DNA of 64,000 nucleotides from CAZDKK01 sp964603725 (GCA_964603725.1 CAZRWW010000009.1:1-64000), one strand, 5' to 3'. Shown: positions 37,588-47,500, counted from the first letter of the stretch. The notes: generated from the sequence alone by a model not told the origin. Numbers and translations: made by a program.

Positions 37588-38302
37588 CGGTGCCTCCTTC
37601 GCCCGGCAACCCCCGCGGCCGGCTCTCGCGAGCCTCGGGCCCTAGGTCGATCCGACCACGCCCCTCCCAGGCGGTGACTCTCTCCAGATTCGACCAGGCC
37701 GGCTGGTACGTGGGGTCAACGTTCACCGCCGTGCGATAGAGACTCTGGGCGTCAGTGCTCTCGGCGCGCATTTCGTGGAGAGCGCCCAGCAGGTTGTAGC
37801 CCTCGGGCCGCGTGGGATCCCCTGCGATGGCGCGCCGGGCCAGTTCTCGGGCCTCAGCGAGCTGCCCCGCTGCCATGCGTTCCCTGATCATGTCGATCAG
37901 GTCCTGGTAGTCGTCAGCCGAGATTCCCTCCGCCCCGTTGCGCGCCAGAGCGCGTGTTGCGGCAGCCCGGAGCTCCTCCGGGGTGAATGGCTTCTGGATG
38001 AAGTCCGCGGCGCCGAGCTTCATCGCCTCGACGGCCGATTCGACCGTGCCATAGGCGGTGATGACGACCACCCGGCTGCGCGGCCGCGTCTCCATGATCC
38101 GGCGCAGCGCATCCAGACCATCCATGCCCGGCATCCGCAGATCGAGAAACACGACCGCGAACTCCTGTTGCCGGAGTTTCTGGAGAGCCTCTTCGCCATT
38201 CACCGCGGTCTGCACGAGCAGACCCATGGACTCCAGACAGCGAGCCACCGCCAGGCGAATGCTCTGCTCGTCATCCACGACGAGAATCGCAGATCCCGCC
38301 AC
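37577..38302 (-). CDS. Response regulator receiver fused to TPR-like domain
   Basis: 241 residues. A CheY-like receiver (about 1-120) has the acidic pair DDE (10-12), phospho-acceptor Asp54 in FLDLRMPGMDG, Thr in VVITAYGT and Lys in FIQKPFTPEEL. After it comes a helical TPR-like part (AEARELARRAIAGDPTRPEGYNLLGALHE; STDAQSLYRTAVNVDP). There is no DNA-binding or enzyme output, so it may act through protein contacts or compete for phosphate. It sits 9 bases after kinB and overlaps trkA by 11. Its location suggests that it links KinB to the Trk complex, but this is not proven. Confidence 0.88.
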   Translation of the reverse strand: MAGSAILVVDDEQSIRLAVARCLESMGLLVQTAVNGEEALQKLRQQEFAVVFLDLRMPGMDGLDALRRIMETRPRSRVVVITAYGTVESAVEAMKLGAADFIQKPFTPEELRAAATRALARNGAEGISADDYQDLIDMIRERMAAGQLAEARELARRAIAGDPTRPEGYNLLGALHEMRAESTDAQSLYRTAVNVDPTYQPAWSNLERVTAWEGRGRIDLGPEARESRPRGLPGEGGTDEG

Positions 38303-38311
38303 GGCTGCCTC

Positions 38312-40186
38312 CTACTCCGCCACGCGGACGGCGAACGTGAAGGTGCTTCCCTGACCCGGCTGAGATTCCACCCAGATGCTCCCTCCATGGGCCCGCACGA
38401 TCTCCCGGCAGATCGCCAGCCCCAGGCCGGTCCCTCCGGTTTCGCGCCCCTTCACCTGGACAAACTTCTGGAAGATCCTGGCCTGGAACTCGGGGGGGAT
38501 TCCCGGCCCGTTATCGCTCACAGACAGGTGCACGTGCGGCCCCACGGGTTGCGCCGTGACGTGAATATGTCCACCGGGGCTGACGTGCCGCAGGGCGTTG
38601 GACACCAGATTCGTCAAGACCCACGCGATCTTAGTCGCATCGGCTCGGATGGCTGGGAGGTCGTCCGGCGCCGAGATCGCCAGGTGCACCCCCTTCTCCG
38701 CCAACTGTCCGCGGAAGACCCCATGAACGCGGGTCACGAGGTCCCCGACCTGAACAGGGGCGAAATCCAGAGGAATCCTGCCGACCTCGACCTTGGCCAG
38801 ATCGAGGAGGTCGCTGATCAGAGCCTTCATCCGCTCGACCTCTTCGTGGGCCGTTGCCAGCAGTTCCCGTTCCCGTTCGGCCAGCTTCGCCGCGGCATGC
38901 TCGCGCAGCAGGTCGACGCTCATGCCGATGCTCGTGAGCGGCGTGCGCAGTTCATGGGAGGCGGCCATGACGAACTCGCTCTTCAGCCGCTCCACCTCCT
39001 TCAGGCGCGTCACGTCCCGAAGCAGCAGGACGACGCCGATCAGGTTGCGGTCCTGGCCGTGAATCGGCGTCACGGAGTAGAGGCAGTGGCAGGGGGAGTC
39101 GCTCCCGGGGAGCAGGACCAGCCGTTCGTCTTCAGGAGCGCTGGGCGGCGTGCCGATCTTGACAGTCGCCTCGATCAGTCGCAGCACGTCGCCGGCCGGG
39201 AGCATGTCCCCACATCGAAGAGCGGTGTCGGTGGCGGATTCCAGACCCAGCATACGGCGGGCGGCGGGGTTGATGCCCGTCACGGCGAGGTCAGTGTCAA
39301 AGACCACCAAGCCGTCCTCGATGCTGGCCAGGATCGCCTCTCCCTTGCGTTGCTCCGTGATGATTTCGTCGATCCTGAGCTCGTGGAACCTCCCGAGCTG
39401 AGCCGCCATCTGGTTGAATTCGCGGGCCAACTCACCCAGCTCGTCGGCGGTCTCGCTGGGGACGTGCACGCCGTAGTTGCCCGCCGCGATCTGTCGGGAG
39501 GCTGCCATGAAGCGCCGCAGGGGTTGCACGATGCGTTCGGAGAGGAGCAGGCTGAAGGCCAGCGTCAGGAGCAGGGCAGCCGCGGCCACGCCTCCGGTCG
39601 ACCAGATGGCGAGGCGCGCCAGGCCAGCGGCCCGGACGCTGGCGGCCTGCATCGTCTCCTCGTTGAGCCGGAGCAACCGCGTGCAGGCGGATCGGAGACG
39701 AGCCAACGCGGGGCCGGCCGCCTGCCGATAAGGAGCAAGCAGCTCCGGATCCGGTCCCTGCGCGCGCGGCCCGGACGCAGCGGTGGAGGCGGCGGACGCG
39801 GATGCCGCCGGGGTGACCAGCTCGGATGTGGCCTGGCGATACTCGGCGTAGGCTGTCTCGATGGACGTGACGACGTCTTCTTCGCCCGCGATCGTGATGT
39901 TGTCCTTGGCGCGGGCGAGCCACTGGAGGAAGAGCGTCTCGCTGTCGCGCACCTGGCGGGCGCCGATTTCCCGATCCCCCAGTAGAATGAGCAGAATCCC
40001 GCTGTCCTGCCGATCCAGGGCGGCCAGCATTTTCTGCGCCGCCTGGATGCTGCGATAGTTCTCATGCAGGATCGCGTCGCTGGCGCGGCCCAGCGTCACC
40101 AGGTTCGACACGGCCCAGGCGATCACCAGGCTCATCAGGGCCGACGCGACCCCGTATCCCAGCAGGAGGTTTCTCTTCAGGCTCAT
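38312..40186 (-). CDS. kinB: KinB-like membrane sensor histidine kinase
   Basis: 624 residues. Two membrane segments (about 7-27 and 192-214) enclose a helical periplasmic sensor with LDRQDSGILLILLGD, similar to the KinB/four-helix sensor type. A HAMP domain follows (SERIVQPLRRFMAASRQIA), then PAS (ASIEDGLVVFDTDLAV), HisKA with the phospho-acceptor His near 411 in SHELRTPL, and HATPase_c with NLVSNALRHV, DNGPGIP and GTGLGLAI. It would autophosphorylate and pass phosphate to the AlgB-like regulator encoded just upstream and perhaps to the receiver-TPR protein downstream. The symbol is by domain order and neighbourhood, not proven orthology. A sigma-54 promoter lies 46-60 bases before its start. 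Confidence 0.85.
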   Translation of the reverse strand: MSLKRNLLLGYGVASALMSLVIAWAVSNLVTLGRASDAILHENYRSIQAAQKMLAALDRQDSGILLILLGDREIGARQVRDSETLFLQWLARAKDNITIAGEEDVVTSIETAYAEYRQATSELVTPAASASAASTAASGPRAQGPDPELLAPYRQAAGPALARLRSACTRLLRLNEETMQAASVRAAGLARLAIWSTGGVAAAALLLTLAFSLLLSERIVQPLRRFMAASRQIAAGNYGVHVPSETADELGELAREFNQMAAQLGRFHELRIDEIITEQRKGEAILASIEDGLVVFDTDLAVTGINPAARRMLGLESATDTALRCGDMLPAGDVLRLIEATVKIGTPPSAPEDERLVLLPGSDSPCHCLYSVTPIHGQDRNLIGVVLLLRDVTRLKEVERLKSEFVMAASHELRTPLTSIGMSVDLLREHAAAKLAERERELLATAHEEVERMKALISDLLDLAKVEVGRIPLDFAPVQVGDLVTRVHGVFRGQLAEKGVHLAISAPDDLPAIRADATKIAWVLTNLVSNALRHVSPGGHIHVTAQPVGPHVHLSVSDNGPGIPPEFQARIFQKFVQVKGRETGGTGLGLAICREIVRAHGGSIWVESQPGQGSTFTFAVRVAE

Positions 40187-40231
40187 GGCGCCAAGTGCTC
40201 CTTTGCGCCGCAGCGCTCGATAGCGGTCACG

Positions 40232-40246
40232 GCAAGATCCCTGCCA
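40232..40246 (-). promoter_or_regulatory. Sigma-54 (-24/-12) promoter of the kinB-trk operon
   Basis: On the minus strand, TGGCAGGGATCTTGC matches TGGCACG-N4-TTGC with one mismatch and exact GG-N10-GC spacing. Start would be near 40220, a leader of about 34 bases before kinB. The adjacent gene upstream encodes a sigma-54 activator (AlgB-like), a natural candidate to act here. Confidence 0.75.
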
Positions 40247-40323
40247 CGGCGCGGGTCCTGCAAGCGTGCGGATGGGGCCGGGGGCCCAAGGCGTCCTTGA
40301 AGTCTGAAAGATCAGCGGCGGCG

Positions 40324-40346
40324 GCGCCTTGCAGAATTCAAGGCGC
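40324..40346 (-). terminator. Hairpin after the AlgB-like gene
   Basis: GCGCCTTG (40324-40331) and CAAGGCGC (40339-40346) form an 8-base-pair stem with a 7-base loop, 18 bases after the algB stop. No T-run follows, so it may be a weak or Rho-assisted terminator that separates algB from the sigma-54-driven kinB operon. Confidence 0.45.
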
Positions 40347-40363
40347 TGCCGCCGGGTCGTGGA

Positions 40364-41710
40364 TCAGATGCCGTAGGCTTTTCTCCTGCGCCAGAGCGTT
40401 GCCTGGTCGATTCCCAGGATGTCGGCCGCTTCCTGCAGGGAAGCCGTGCCGGCCAGAATGCGGCGGATGTGGAGCTCCTCGATCACGGACAACGGCACGC
40501 GGTCGCCGATGGCGGGCGGACTCCCATCGGCGACGGCGATGCCGGGCAGATCCTGCTGATCAATGCGGTCGCCGATTCCCAGGATGACAGCCCGCTCGAC
40601 CGCATTGCGCAGCTCTCGGATGTTTCCCGGCCAGGAATGGGCCGCCAGTGCCGCGGCGGCAGCCTCGGAGAATCCGAGGATGGTCCTGTGGTTCACGCGG
40701 GCGAAGTGAGCCAGGAAGCCCTCCGCCAGCGGCAGGATGTCTTCCGCGCGCTCCCTCAGCGGTGGCAGCGTCAGGCAGATCACATTGAGCCGATGGAAGA
40801 GGTCCTCGCGAAAGCTGCCCGCGCGAACGCGCGCCTCGAGATCGGCGCTGGTCGCGGCGATGATGCGAACATCGGCCTGCCGGCTGGTGGTCTCACCCAG
40901 TCGCTCGTACTCCTTGTCCTGGATGAACCGCAGCAGCTTGGCCTGCACGGCCGGTCCCAGCTCGCCCACCTCGTCCAGGAACAGCGTCCCGCCTTCGCAG
41001 GCGGCGATCCGGCCCGGGTGATCTCGGACCGCCCCGGTGAAGGCGCCCCTGGCATGGCCGAACAGCTCACTCTCGAGCAGGTCCGGCGGAACGGCGGGGC
41101 ACGCCACGGTCGCCATGGGCCTCGCCGCCCGGGCGCTCGATCGATGGATGACCCGGGCGAAGAGGGATTTGCCCGTGCCGCTCTCACCGCGCAGCAGGAC
41201 GATCGCCTCCGACGCCGCGGCCCGGCGCGCCAGCTCGGTGAGACGCAACATGGCGGGACTGTGGCTCTGAGGGGCGGCATCGGGAGCCAGTCGCTGCACG
41301 TCCTCCTTGAGGCCGGCGACTTCGGCTTCCAGCGCGCGCACGCGGCCCACGCGGCGCGCCAGCAGTTTGATCTGATCCGAACCGAAGGGCTTGGCGATGT
41401 AGTCGGCCGCCCCGCGGCGCATGGCCTCGACGGCGGTCTCGATGCTGGCATACGCCGTGACCACGATGATCTGCAGCCACGGGGAGTCGGCCAGGAGCTT
41501 CGGAATCAGATCGAGGCCGTCGTCCGCTCCCAGTCGGAGGTCGACAAAGGCCATGTCGAAGGAGCGGCGATTGGCTTCCGCGACAGCGTCGGCGGCATTG
41601 CTCACCGCCGCCACCGAGTACCCTTCCGCCGTCAAGCAGTAGGAAAGCGTCCGGCGGATATTGGCCTCATCGTCTACGATGAGGATCTTCATGGCCGGGC
41701 TGAGATCCAT
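40364..41710 (-). CDS. algB: AlgB-like sigma-54-dependent response regulator
   Basis: 448 residues. Receiver with phospho-acceptor Asp57 in FVDLRLGADDGLD, AAA+ with Walker A GESGTGKS, GAFTGA sigma-54 contact loop, Walker B GTLFLDEVGELG and R-finger region WPGNIRELRNAVERAVIL, and a C-terminal Fis-type HTH (TASLQEAADILGIDQATLWR). Stretches such as LRFIQDKEYERLGE and SHSPAM closely resemble P. aeruginosa AlgB, the partner of KinB, which controls alginate and quorum-sensing genes. Here the neighbours are K+ uptake genes instead. The start could also be the second Met, 18 bases in. Start region lacks a strong ribosome-binding site. Confidence 0.87.
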   Translation of the reverse strand: MDLSPAMKILIVDDEANIRRTLSYCLTAEGYSVAAVSNAADAVAEANRRSFDMAFVDLRLGADDGLDLIPKLLADSPWLQIIVVTAYASIETAVEAMRRGAADYIAKPFGSDQIKLLARRVGRVRALEAEVAGLKEDVQRLAPDAAPQSHSPAMLRLTELARRAAASEAIVLLRGESGTGKSLFARVIHRSSARAARPMATVACPAVPPDLLESELFGHARGAFTGAVRDHPGRIAACEGGTLFLDEVGELGPAVQAKLLRFIQDKEYERLGETTSRQADVRIIAATSADLEARVRAGSFREDLFHRLNVICLTLPPLRERAEDILPLAEGFLAHFARVNHRTILGFSEAAAAALAAHSWPGNIRELRNAVERAVILGIGDRIDQQDLPGIAVADGSPPAIGDRVPLSVIEELHIRRILAGTASLQEAADILGIDQATLWRRRKAYGI

Positions 41711-41828
41711 GCCGCCTATTCTACGCGCTCAGTCCTGGACGGAAAAGGTCTCCCCGAACGGACCTCGCGGGTCAAGATCCGATCGTGGTCTGCGCGCGGC
41801 AGGCCGCGCCGGGCCGGCCAAAGATGCC

Positions 41829-43031
41829 TCAGAACGCCGCCACGAGGCCCAGCACGCCGCGGTTGCGTTCGGCCTCCACATCGTGCGTGACTTCGGCGAT
41901 CAAGCGCAGGTTGCGCGCCACGAGGTAGGTGAAGCTGCCCGTCACGGTCTCGTAGTCCGCTTCGATCAGGTCGTCCGGATCGCAGTTGACCTGGTTGTAG
42001 AGCAGCGTCACGAGCCACCGGGAACGGTCGAGCTGCGGCGCCAGGATCATCTCCGCCACGATGCCGGAAGTTTCCATGTCCTTCTTCGGCCCGGCGCCGT
42101 CGGGTCGGTAGACGGTCGTGGGGGCCGAGTCCGTCCGAAGCAAGTACTGGGCGGTGAGCTCCACGGGTCCGAACGCCGCGTTCAGATCCGGGCCGTAGTA
42201 GACAACCTCGTTCTCCCGCCCAGGGCGGGCCTTCTCCTGGCCCTGGTAGAAGAACCCGCCCAGGGCGAGCTGCTCTCCAATGCCCTGGCTCACGCGCACG
42301 CCGAAGTTCTTGAAGCTATCGCGGTCGAACTTGTGGTCATCGCCGGCCTCCGCCGCGCCGTTGCCGTTGACGATCATGCCAACCAGATCCGTGCCCGACA
42401 GGTCGATGCCGTAGGTGACCATGACGCCGCGGTCGTAGGCCAGGTTGGTGGCCGAGCCGCCGGGTCGGACTTTGTAGATCTGATAGTCCTCGAAGGTAAG
42501 TCGCAGCTCGCGCTTCATGAGCGGGTCGGAGGTCTGGAACTGGCCCACCATCACGTCCCATGGCTGTCCGGCGATGTCATTGAAATGAACGTAGGCATCC
42601 TCGATGCCGGCGACCTCGCCCCGCTCGGACATGTAGAAGTAGAAGTAGTATCCGATGTTCCGGTAGAGGGTGCCGCCCGAGAGGAGCTTCAGGCCCCACG
42701 GCGTCTGCAGATCGTTGTCGACCTCTTCATCTTCTGCGAACACGCCATACGCATCGATCCGGGCCGCGATGGGGAAGTCGCGGCTGAGACGCAGCAGATC
42801 GTCGCCCGCGCTGACGTAATCACGATCGCGATCCTCGGCCGGGATCGCGAAGCCATCGCCGGCAAACTCGTCGCCGTAGGGCTTGAGCTTGGGGAACGGC
42901 GCGTGGCAGGTCGAGCACGAGGTTTGGTGGCGGCGGGCAAAGGCGGGGATGGCGGCCGCCTCTTCGGGAAGCACGGCCAGCAGGCCGACCAGCAGCCCCA
43001 GGCACCAAACCAACCAGCCGCGCTTCTTCAT
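41829..43031 (-). CDS. Fused monoheme cytochrome-porin (Cyc2-like) outer-membrane protein
   Basis: 400 residues. A signal peptide (LVWCLGLLVGLLAVLPEEAAA) is followed by AFARRHQTSCSTCHAPFPKL, with one CxxCH heme c site (Cys39, Cys42, His43) right after the signal. The rest (about 70-400) alternates hydrophobic and polar residues, with aromatic belts (GYYFYFYM, YVHFND) and ends in AAF, a typical outer-membrane strand end. A short N-terminal CxxCH plus a porin-size barrel is the plan of Cyc2-type fused cytochrome-porins, which carry electrons across the outer membrane. Some family members oxidise Fe(II), others are uncharacterised, so the electron donor is unknown. The pentaheme cytochrome lies 14 bases upstream in the same operon. 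Confidence 0.7.
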   Translation of the reverse strand: MKKRGWLVWCLGLLVGLLAVLPEEAAAIPAFARRHQTSCSTCHAPFPKLKPYGDEFAGDGFAIPAEDRDRDYVSAGDDLLRLSRDFPIAARIDAYGVFAEDEEVDNDLQTPWGLKLLSGGTLYRNIGYYFYFYMSERGEVAGIEDAYVHFNDIAGQPWDVMVGQFQTSDPLMKRELRLTFEDYQIYKVRPGGSATNLAYDRGVMVTYGIDLSGTDLVGMIVNGNGAAEAGDDHKFDRDSFKNFGVRVSQGIGEQLALGGFFYQGQEKARPGRENEVVYYGPDLNAAFGPVELTAQYLLRTDSAPTTVYRPDGAGPKKDMETSGIVAEMILAPQLDRSRWLVTLLYNQVNCDPDDLIEADYETVTGSFTYLVARNLRLIAEVTHDVEAERNRGVLGLVAAF

Positions 43032-43045
43032 CGAATGCCCTCCTT

Positions 43046-44416
43046 TCAGTCGTAGACCTCGATCCAGGTCGTGGCCTGATTGACCAGCAGGATCTCGCTC
43101 TCGTCCTCCGGAACGTTGAGGAGATCGGCCACGGGCTTGACCAGCTTACAGAAGTTGAGCTCGGCGCGGAGCTCCACCCGACCCGCGGCGATCTCGGCGG
43201 GCAACTGCCACGTGAAGGTCTCGATCTTCGTCTCCCGCGGGCCAATGCGGTAGTCGACGCCCAGGCTCTTGGTGTTCCACTGCATGATCGTCATGCGTCC
43301 TTGGGGATCGAAGTAGGGCATGCGGAAGATGCGATCGCCCGGGGGGATGCCGTCGCGGAGCACGCCGGGGAAGTCGGGTCGCCGCAGGGGCACGGCCATG
43401 TCCTGATAGGCCAGAACGTCGGCGGCGATGGTGTATTCCTCGCCCGCGAAGCCCTGCCGGTCGACCGGCAGGTGATAAGTCCGACCGGCCGCGTCCGTGG
43501 CGGTGACGTGCAGCCAGACGATGCGATCCTCGACCGAGCCGGTCGGAATCTTGTGCCCGGCCTTGCCGTTGAAGAGCTGCACCTTGATCGTGACCGCCTC
43601 GTCGAACGCCACCTCCCGGCGATCGGGATGCATGCGCAGCTCGATCGCGCCTTTGACCTTGCCCGCATCGTGGGCGCCGTGAAACAGGTGCTGCGCGACC
43701 ATGCCCTCGGCGCCCATCGAGGCGCTGCGGCCGCGGGCGTGCGGAGCGTGGCAACGCTGGCAGGGCACGCCTTCGGCCGCGTAGGGCCCCTCGCTCCACT
43801 CGATCTGCGTGGCCTTGACCCAGGCGCCGAAGGGGCTCATCTCGTTGTGACAGGTTCCGCAGAACTCGGCCGTTTGCATGAAGTCGCTCTGCTCTGTGTC
43901 GTGGTGCGGCGACCGAAGCCCCGGCTTGGGCCCATACTTCGTGCGCCCGGGACTCGAGACGAAGTTGAAGTTGTACGGCCGGTCACCCTCGAAACCGGTG
44001 ATGGTATGACAGACATCGCACGAGACCGACTCGTTGGCGCGGCTGTTCTCGGCCGGACGGGGTGGGGGCACGTCCCCGGCCATGAACGCCATCGGCGTGT
44101 GACAGCCGTTGCAGCCCTCATGGACGTGCGCGAAGTCCGGATCGGCTGCCGAGTGCGCCACGGCCAAGTCGAAGTACTCGATCTCATCCCAGTGGTGCGT
44201 ATAGGCCTGGGACATCATCGACTGCTGCCACTGGAAGTAGAAGTCGGCGTGGCAGCTTTGGCACGCGGCGGGCTTCTCGAAGTCGTCGTAGGAGCGCGTC
44301 CCCAGGGCCGCATCGCCGACGGCCGCGCCGCCCGCCGTTGGAGCGGTGGCGGTCAAGGCGATCGCGATCGCGACCGCGGGCGTCAGGCAGCCGATCTGGA
44401 TCCACCTCGGGCGCAC
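43046..44416 (-). CDS. Pentaheme cytochrome c (cytochrome c554/multiheme type)
   Basis: 456 residues. After a signal sequence (CLTPAVAIAIALTATAPTAGG) there are five CxxCH sites: Cys52-His56, Cys102-His106, Cys133-His137, Cys186-His190 and Cys219-His223. Scattered His (for example YTHHW, AHVHEG, PHHDTE) are likely distal ligands. The last ~200 residues have no heme motif and look like a beta-sandwich (LFNGKAGHKIPTGSVEDRIV), as in several respiratory multiheme cytochromes. It would sit in the periplasm and pass electrons to or from the outer-membrane cytochrome-porin encoded 14 bases downstream. The upstream 181 bases contain a 14-base tandem repeat. Confidence 0.9.
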   Translation of the reverse strand: MRPRWIQIGCLTPAVAIAIALTATAPTAGGAAVGDAALGTRSYDDFEKPAACQSCHADFYFQWQQSMMSQAYTHHWDEIEYFDLAVAHSAADPDFAHVHEGCNGCHTPMAFMAGDVPPPRPAENSRANESVSCDVCHTITGFEGDRPYNFNFVSSPGRTKYGPKPGLRSPHHDTEQSDFMQTAEFCGTCHNEMSPFGAWVKATQIEWSEGPYAAEGVPCQRCHAPHARGRSASMGAEGMVAQHLFHGAHDAGKVKGAIELRMHPDRREVAFDEAVTIKVQLFNGKAGHKIPTGSVEDRIVWLHVTATDAAGRTYHLPVDRQGFAGEEYTIAADVLAYQDMAVPLRRPDFPGVLRDGIPPGDRIFRMPYFDPQGRMTIMQWNTKSLGVDYRIGPRETKIETFTWQLPAEIAAGRVELRAELNFCKLVKPVADLLNVPEDESEILLVNQATTWIEVYD

Positions 44417-44506
44417 GGCAACCTCCCTGTTGTCCGGGTCGGGGATTCAACCTGGCGGAGGGATGATGCCGCTGGCGCACGGGAAGGTCAAGGAACTTGG
44501 CCGCGG

Positions 44507-44576
44507 CGCCAGGGGCACGCCGCCAGGGGCACGCCGCCAGGGGCACGGCGCCAGGGCCGCGGCGCCGGGGCTGCGG
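44507..44576. repeat. Five tandem 14-base repeats upstream of the pentaheme cytochrome gene
   Basis: Unit CGCCAGGGGCACGC: copies 1 and 2 identical, copy 3 differs at the last base, copies 4 and 5 carry further changes (CGCCAGGGCCGCGG, CGCCGGGGCTGCGG). The array lies 90-160 bases before the cytochrome ATG and 22 bases from the czcA stop. It is noncoding in the chosen annotation. Confidence 0.85.
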
Positions 44577-44597
44577 CTGCCGTGCGCCCGCGCAAGC

Positions 44598-47500
44598 CTA
44601 CGCTGCCCCGCCCGCCCTCGGCCGCACCCACGCATACAGCGTCGGCAGCACGATCAGCGTGAGCAGCGTCGCCGTGAAGAGCCCGCCGATGACCACCACC
44701 GCCAACGGCCGCTGGATTTCCGCGCCGCTGCCGGTCGCATAGAGCATCGGCAGCAAGCCCAGCACCGTCGTCGCCGCGGTCATGAGCAGCGCGCGGAAGC
44801 GCAGACCGCAGCCGGTGATCACCGCCTCGCGCAGCTCCATCCCGTTCCGCCGGAGCTGGTCGACGAAGGTGACAAGTACCGTGCCGTTCTGCACAGCGGT
44901 GCCGAAGAGGGCGATGAACCCCACCGCGGCGGGGACGTTCAAGCGGATCCCGAAGGCCAGCATCGCCAGGATTCCGCCCACCAGGGCGAAGGGCAGATTG
45001 GCGAGCACCAGCCCGGCGCTCGTGAACGACCCGAGCGCGCCGTAGAGCATCAGATAGATGAGTCCGATCGCCAGCGGCACGACGATCGAGAGCCTGCGCA
45101 TCGCGCGCTGCTGGTTCTCGAAGGTGCCGCCGTACTCGATCCAGTATCCGGGCGGCAGGCCCGCCTCGAGCGCCGCGAGCCGACTCTGCGCCTCGGCCAC
45201 GAACCCGCCCAGATCACGCCCGCGCACGTTGGCCTCGACCACCACGCGCCGCATGGTGTTCTCGCGGCTGATCTGCGCCGGTCCCTCGACGCGCCGCAGC
45301 TCGGCGATGTGCCCCAGCGGCACGCGCGCGCCCGCCGGCGTCGGCACGAGGATCCGGCGGATCGCTTCCTCGCTGTTGCGGGCGTCCTCGGCGAAGCGCA
45401 CCTGCACGCCGAAGCGCTTCTGGTCTTCGACGATCTCGGTCGCCACCGCGCCGCCCACCGCCACCTCGATGATCTCGTTGAGGTCGGCCATGTTGAGCTG
45501 ATGGCGGGCCATCGCGCGCCGATCGGGAATCACCTCGAGCTGCGTGAAGCCGGCGACCTGCTCGACGCTCACGTCCTGCGCGCCGGGGATGGCGCGCAGC
45601 GCGGTGGCGATGGCATCGCCGCTCTGCTTGAGCCGGTCGATCTCGTAGCCGAACACCTTGACCGCCACGTCGCTCTTCAGCCCCGAGATGAGCTCGTTGA
45701 CCCGCAGAGCGATCGGCTGGCTGAAGGCCGGACGGATGCCGGGCACGCGCGCGAGCCGCTCCTGGATCGCGGCGATCAGCTCCTCCTTGTTGCGGCCCGT
45801 CTTCCAGGCGCGCCTCGGCTTCAACATGATCAGGAGATCGGTCTGCTCGGGGCCCATCGGGTCCTCGGAGATCTCGGCGCGGCCGGTCTTGGAGACGACC
45901 GTTGCGACCTCGGGGAACTCCAGCAGCGCCTTCTCCAGGTAGGTGGCGGTCGCGACCGCGCCCTCCAGGCCGGCATTGGGCAGGCGCACGACATTGATCG
46001 CGATCGCGCCCTCGTCGAGCGTGGGCAGAAACTCGGATCCCAGCAGGGGCGTCAAGGCCAGCGTGACGGCGAGGATTCCGGCGGCCGCGGCGAGCGTGAG
46101 CCCCCGGCGGCGCATCGCCCAGGCGAGCACGGTCAGATAGCGCTCCTTGAGCCGCTGCAAGAGGCGGGGCTCCTCCAGGCGCTGCGCGGAGCGCAGCAGG
46201 AAGCTGAGCGCGACCGGCACGACGGTGAGCGCTGCGACCAGCGACCCGATCATGGCGAAGACCATCGTGAGCGCCAGGGGCTTGAACATCTTGCCCTCCA
46301 TGTCCTGCAGCGAGAAGAGCGGCAGGAACACGAGGATGATCGTGAGGATCGAGAAGGTGATCGGCCGCGCCACCTCGCGGACCGCGCGCCCGAAGAGAGC
46401 GAGATTCGGCCGCCCGCCGCCAGCGCGCACGTGGCGAGCGACGTTCTCGGTCACGACGATCGATCCGTCGACCACCATGCCGATCGCGATCGCCAGCCCG
46501 CCCAAGCTCATCAAGTTGGCGGTGACGCCGGAGGCGCCCATGAGAATGAAGGCGATGAGCGCGGTCAGGGGGAGGCTCAGGGCCGTGATGAGCGCGGTGC
46601 GCACGCTGCCGATTGCCAGGAACAGCACGAGGACGACCAAGATCCCGCCCTGCAGGAGCGCGCCCGATACGGTGCGGATCACCGCGCTCACGAGGTCGGT
46701 GCGGTCGTAGAAGGCATCGAAGCGCACGCCCTCGGGCAAGGAGCGCTCGATGGCGGGCAAGGCGCGCTTGACGCGTTCGACGACCTGCTTGGAGTTCTCG
46801 CCCTTGAGCATGATGACCATGCCCGCCGCCACCTCGCCGCGTCCGTCCCGTGAGACGGCGCCCAGGCGGGTCATGTGGCCCGGAACCACCTCGGCGACCT
46901 GCGCCAGGTACACCGGTGTGCCGTCCGGGGCGTGCAGCACGACGTCGCGGACGTCCTGCGGGGAGCCGAAGAGGCCCACGCTGCGGACATTCTCCTGCTC
47001 CCAGTCCTTGACGATGAAGCCGCCGCCGGCGTTGGCGTTGTTGGCCGCCAGGGCATCCATGATGTCGCGCAACGTGACGTCGTACTCGAGCAAGCGTTGC
47101 GGGTCGACCACCACCTGCACCTGCCTGACCAGGCCGCCGAAGCTGTTGACCTCGTTCACGCCCGGGATCGCGCGCAGGCGGGGCGCCACCATCCAGTCCT
47201 GGATTGTGCGCAGCTCGGTGAGGTCGTGCCGGTCGCTCGCCAGCGAGTACTGGAAGATCTCGCCCAGACCGGTGCTGATCGGCCCCATCTCCGGCTCGAC
47301 GCCGGGCGGGAGTTGCTCGCGCGCGAGCTGCAGTCGCTCGAAGACCACCTGGCGGGCGAAGTAGGTGTCGACGTGATCCTCGAAGACGACGACCACCTGG
47401 GAGAGCCCCGTCTTCGACATCGAGCGCACCAGGCGAATGTGGGGGAGCCCGCCCATCACGGTCTCGATCGGCAGCGTCACCTGCTGCTCGACATCGAACG

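Noticed and set aside
44507..44576. CRISPR array
   Set aside because: The repeats are 14 bases with no spacers and there is no cas gene in the window.
44346..46853. An 835-codon plus-strand frame over czcA and the tandem repeat
   Set aside because: His/Arg/Gln-rich shadow of the czcA gene; no ribosome-binding site at its start and no motif.
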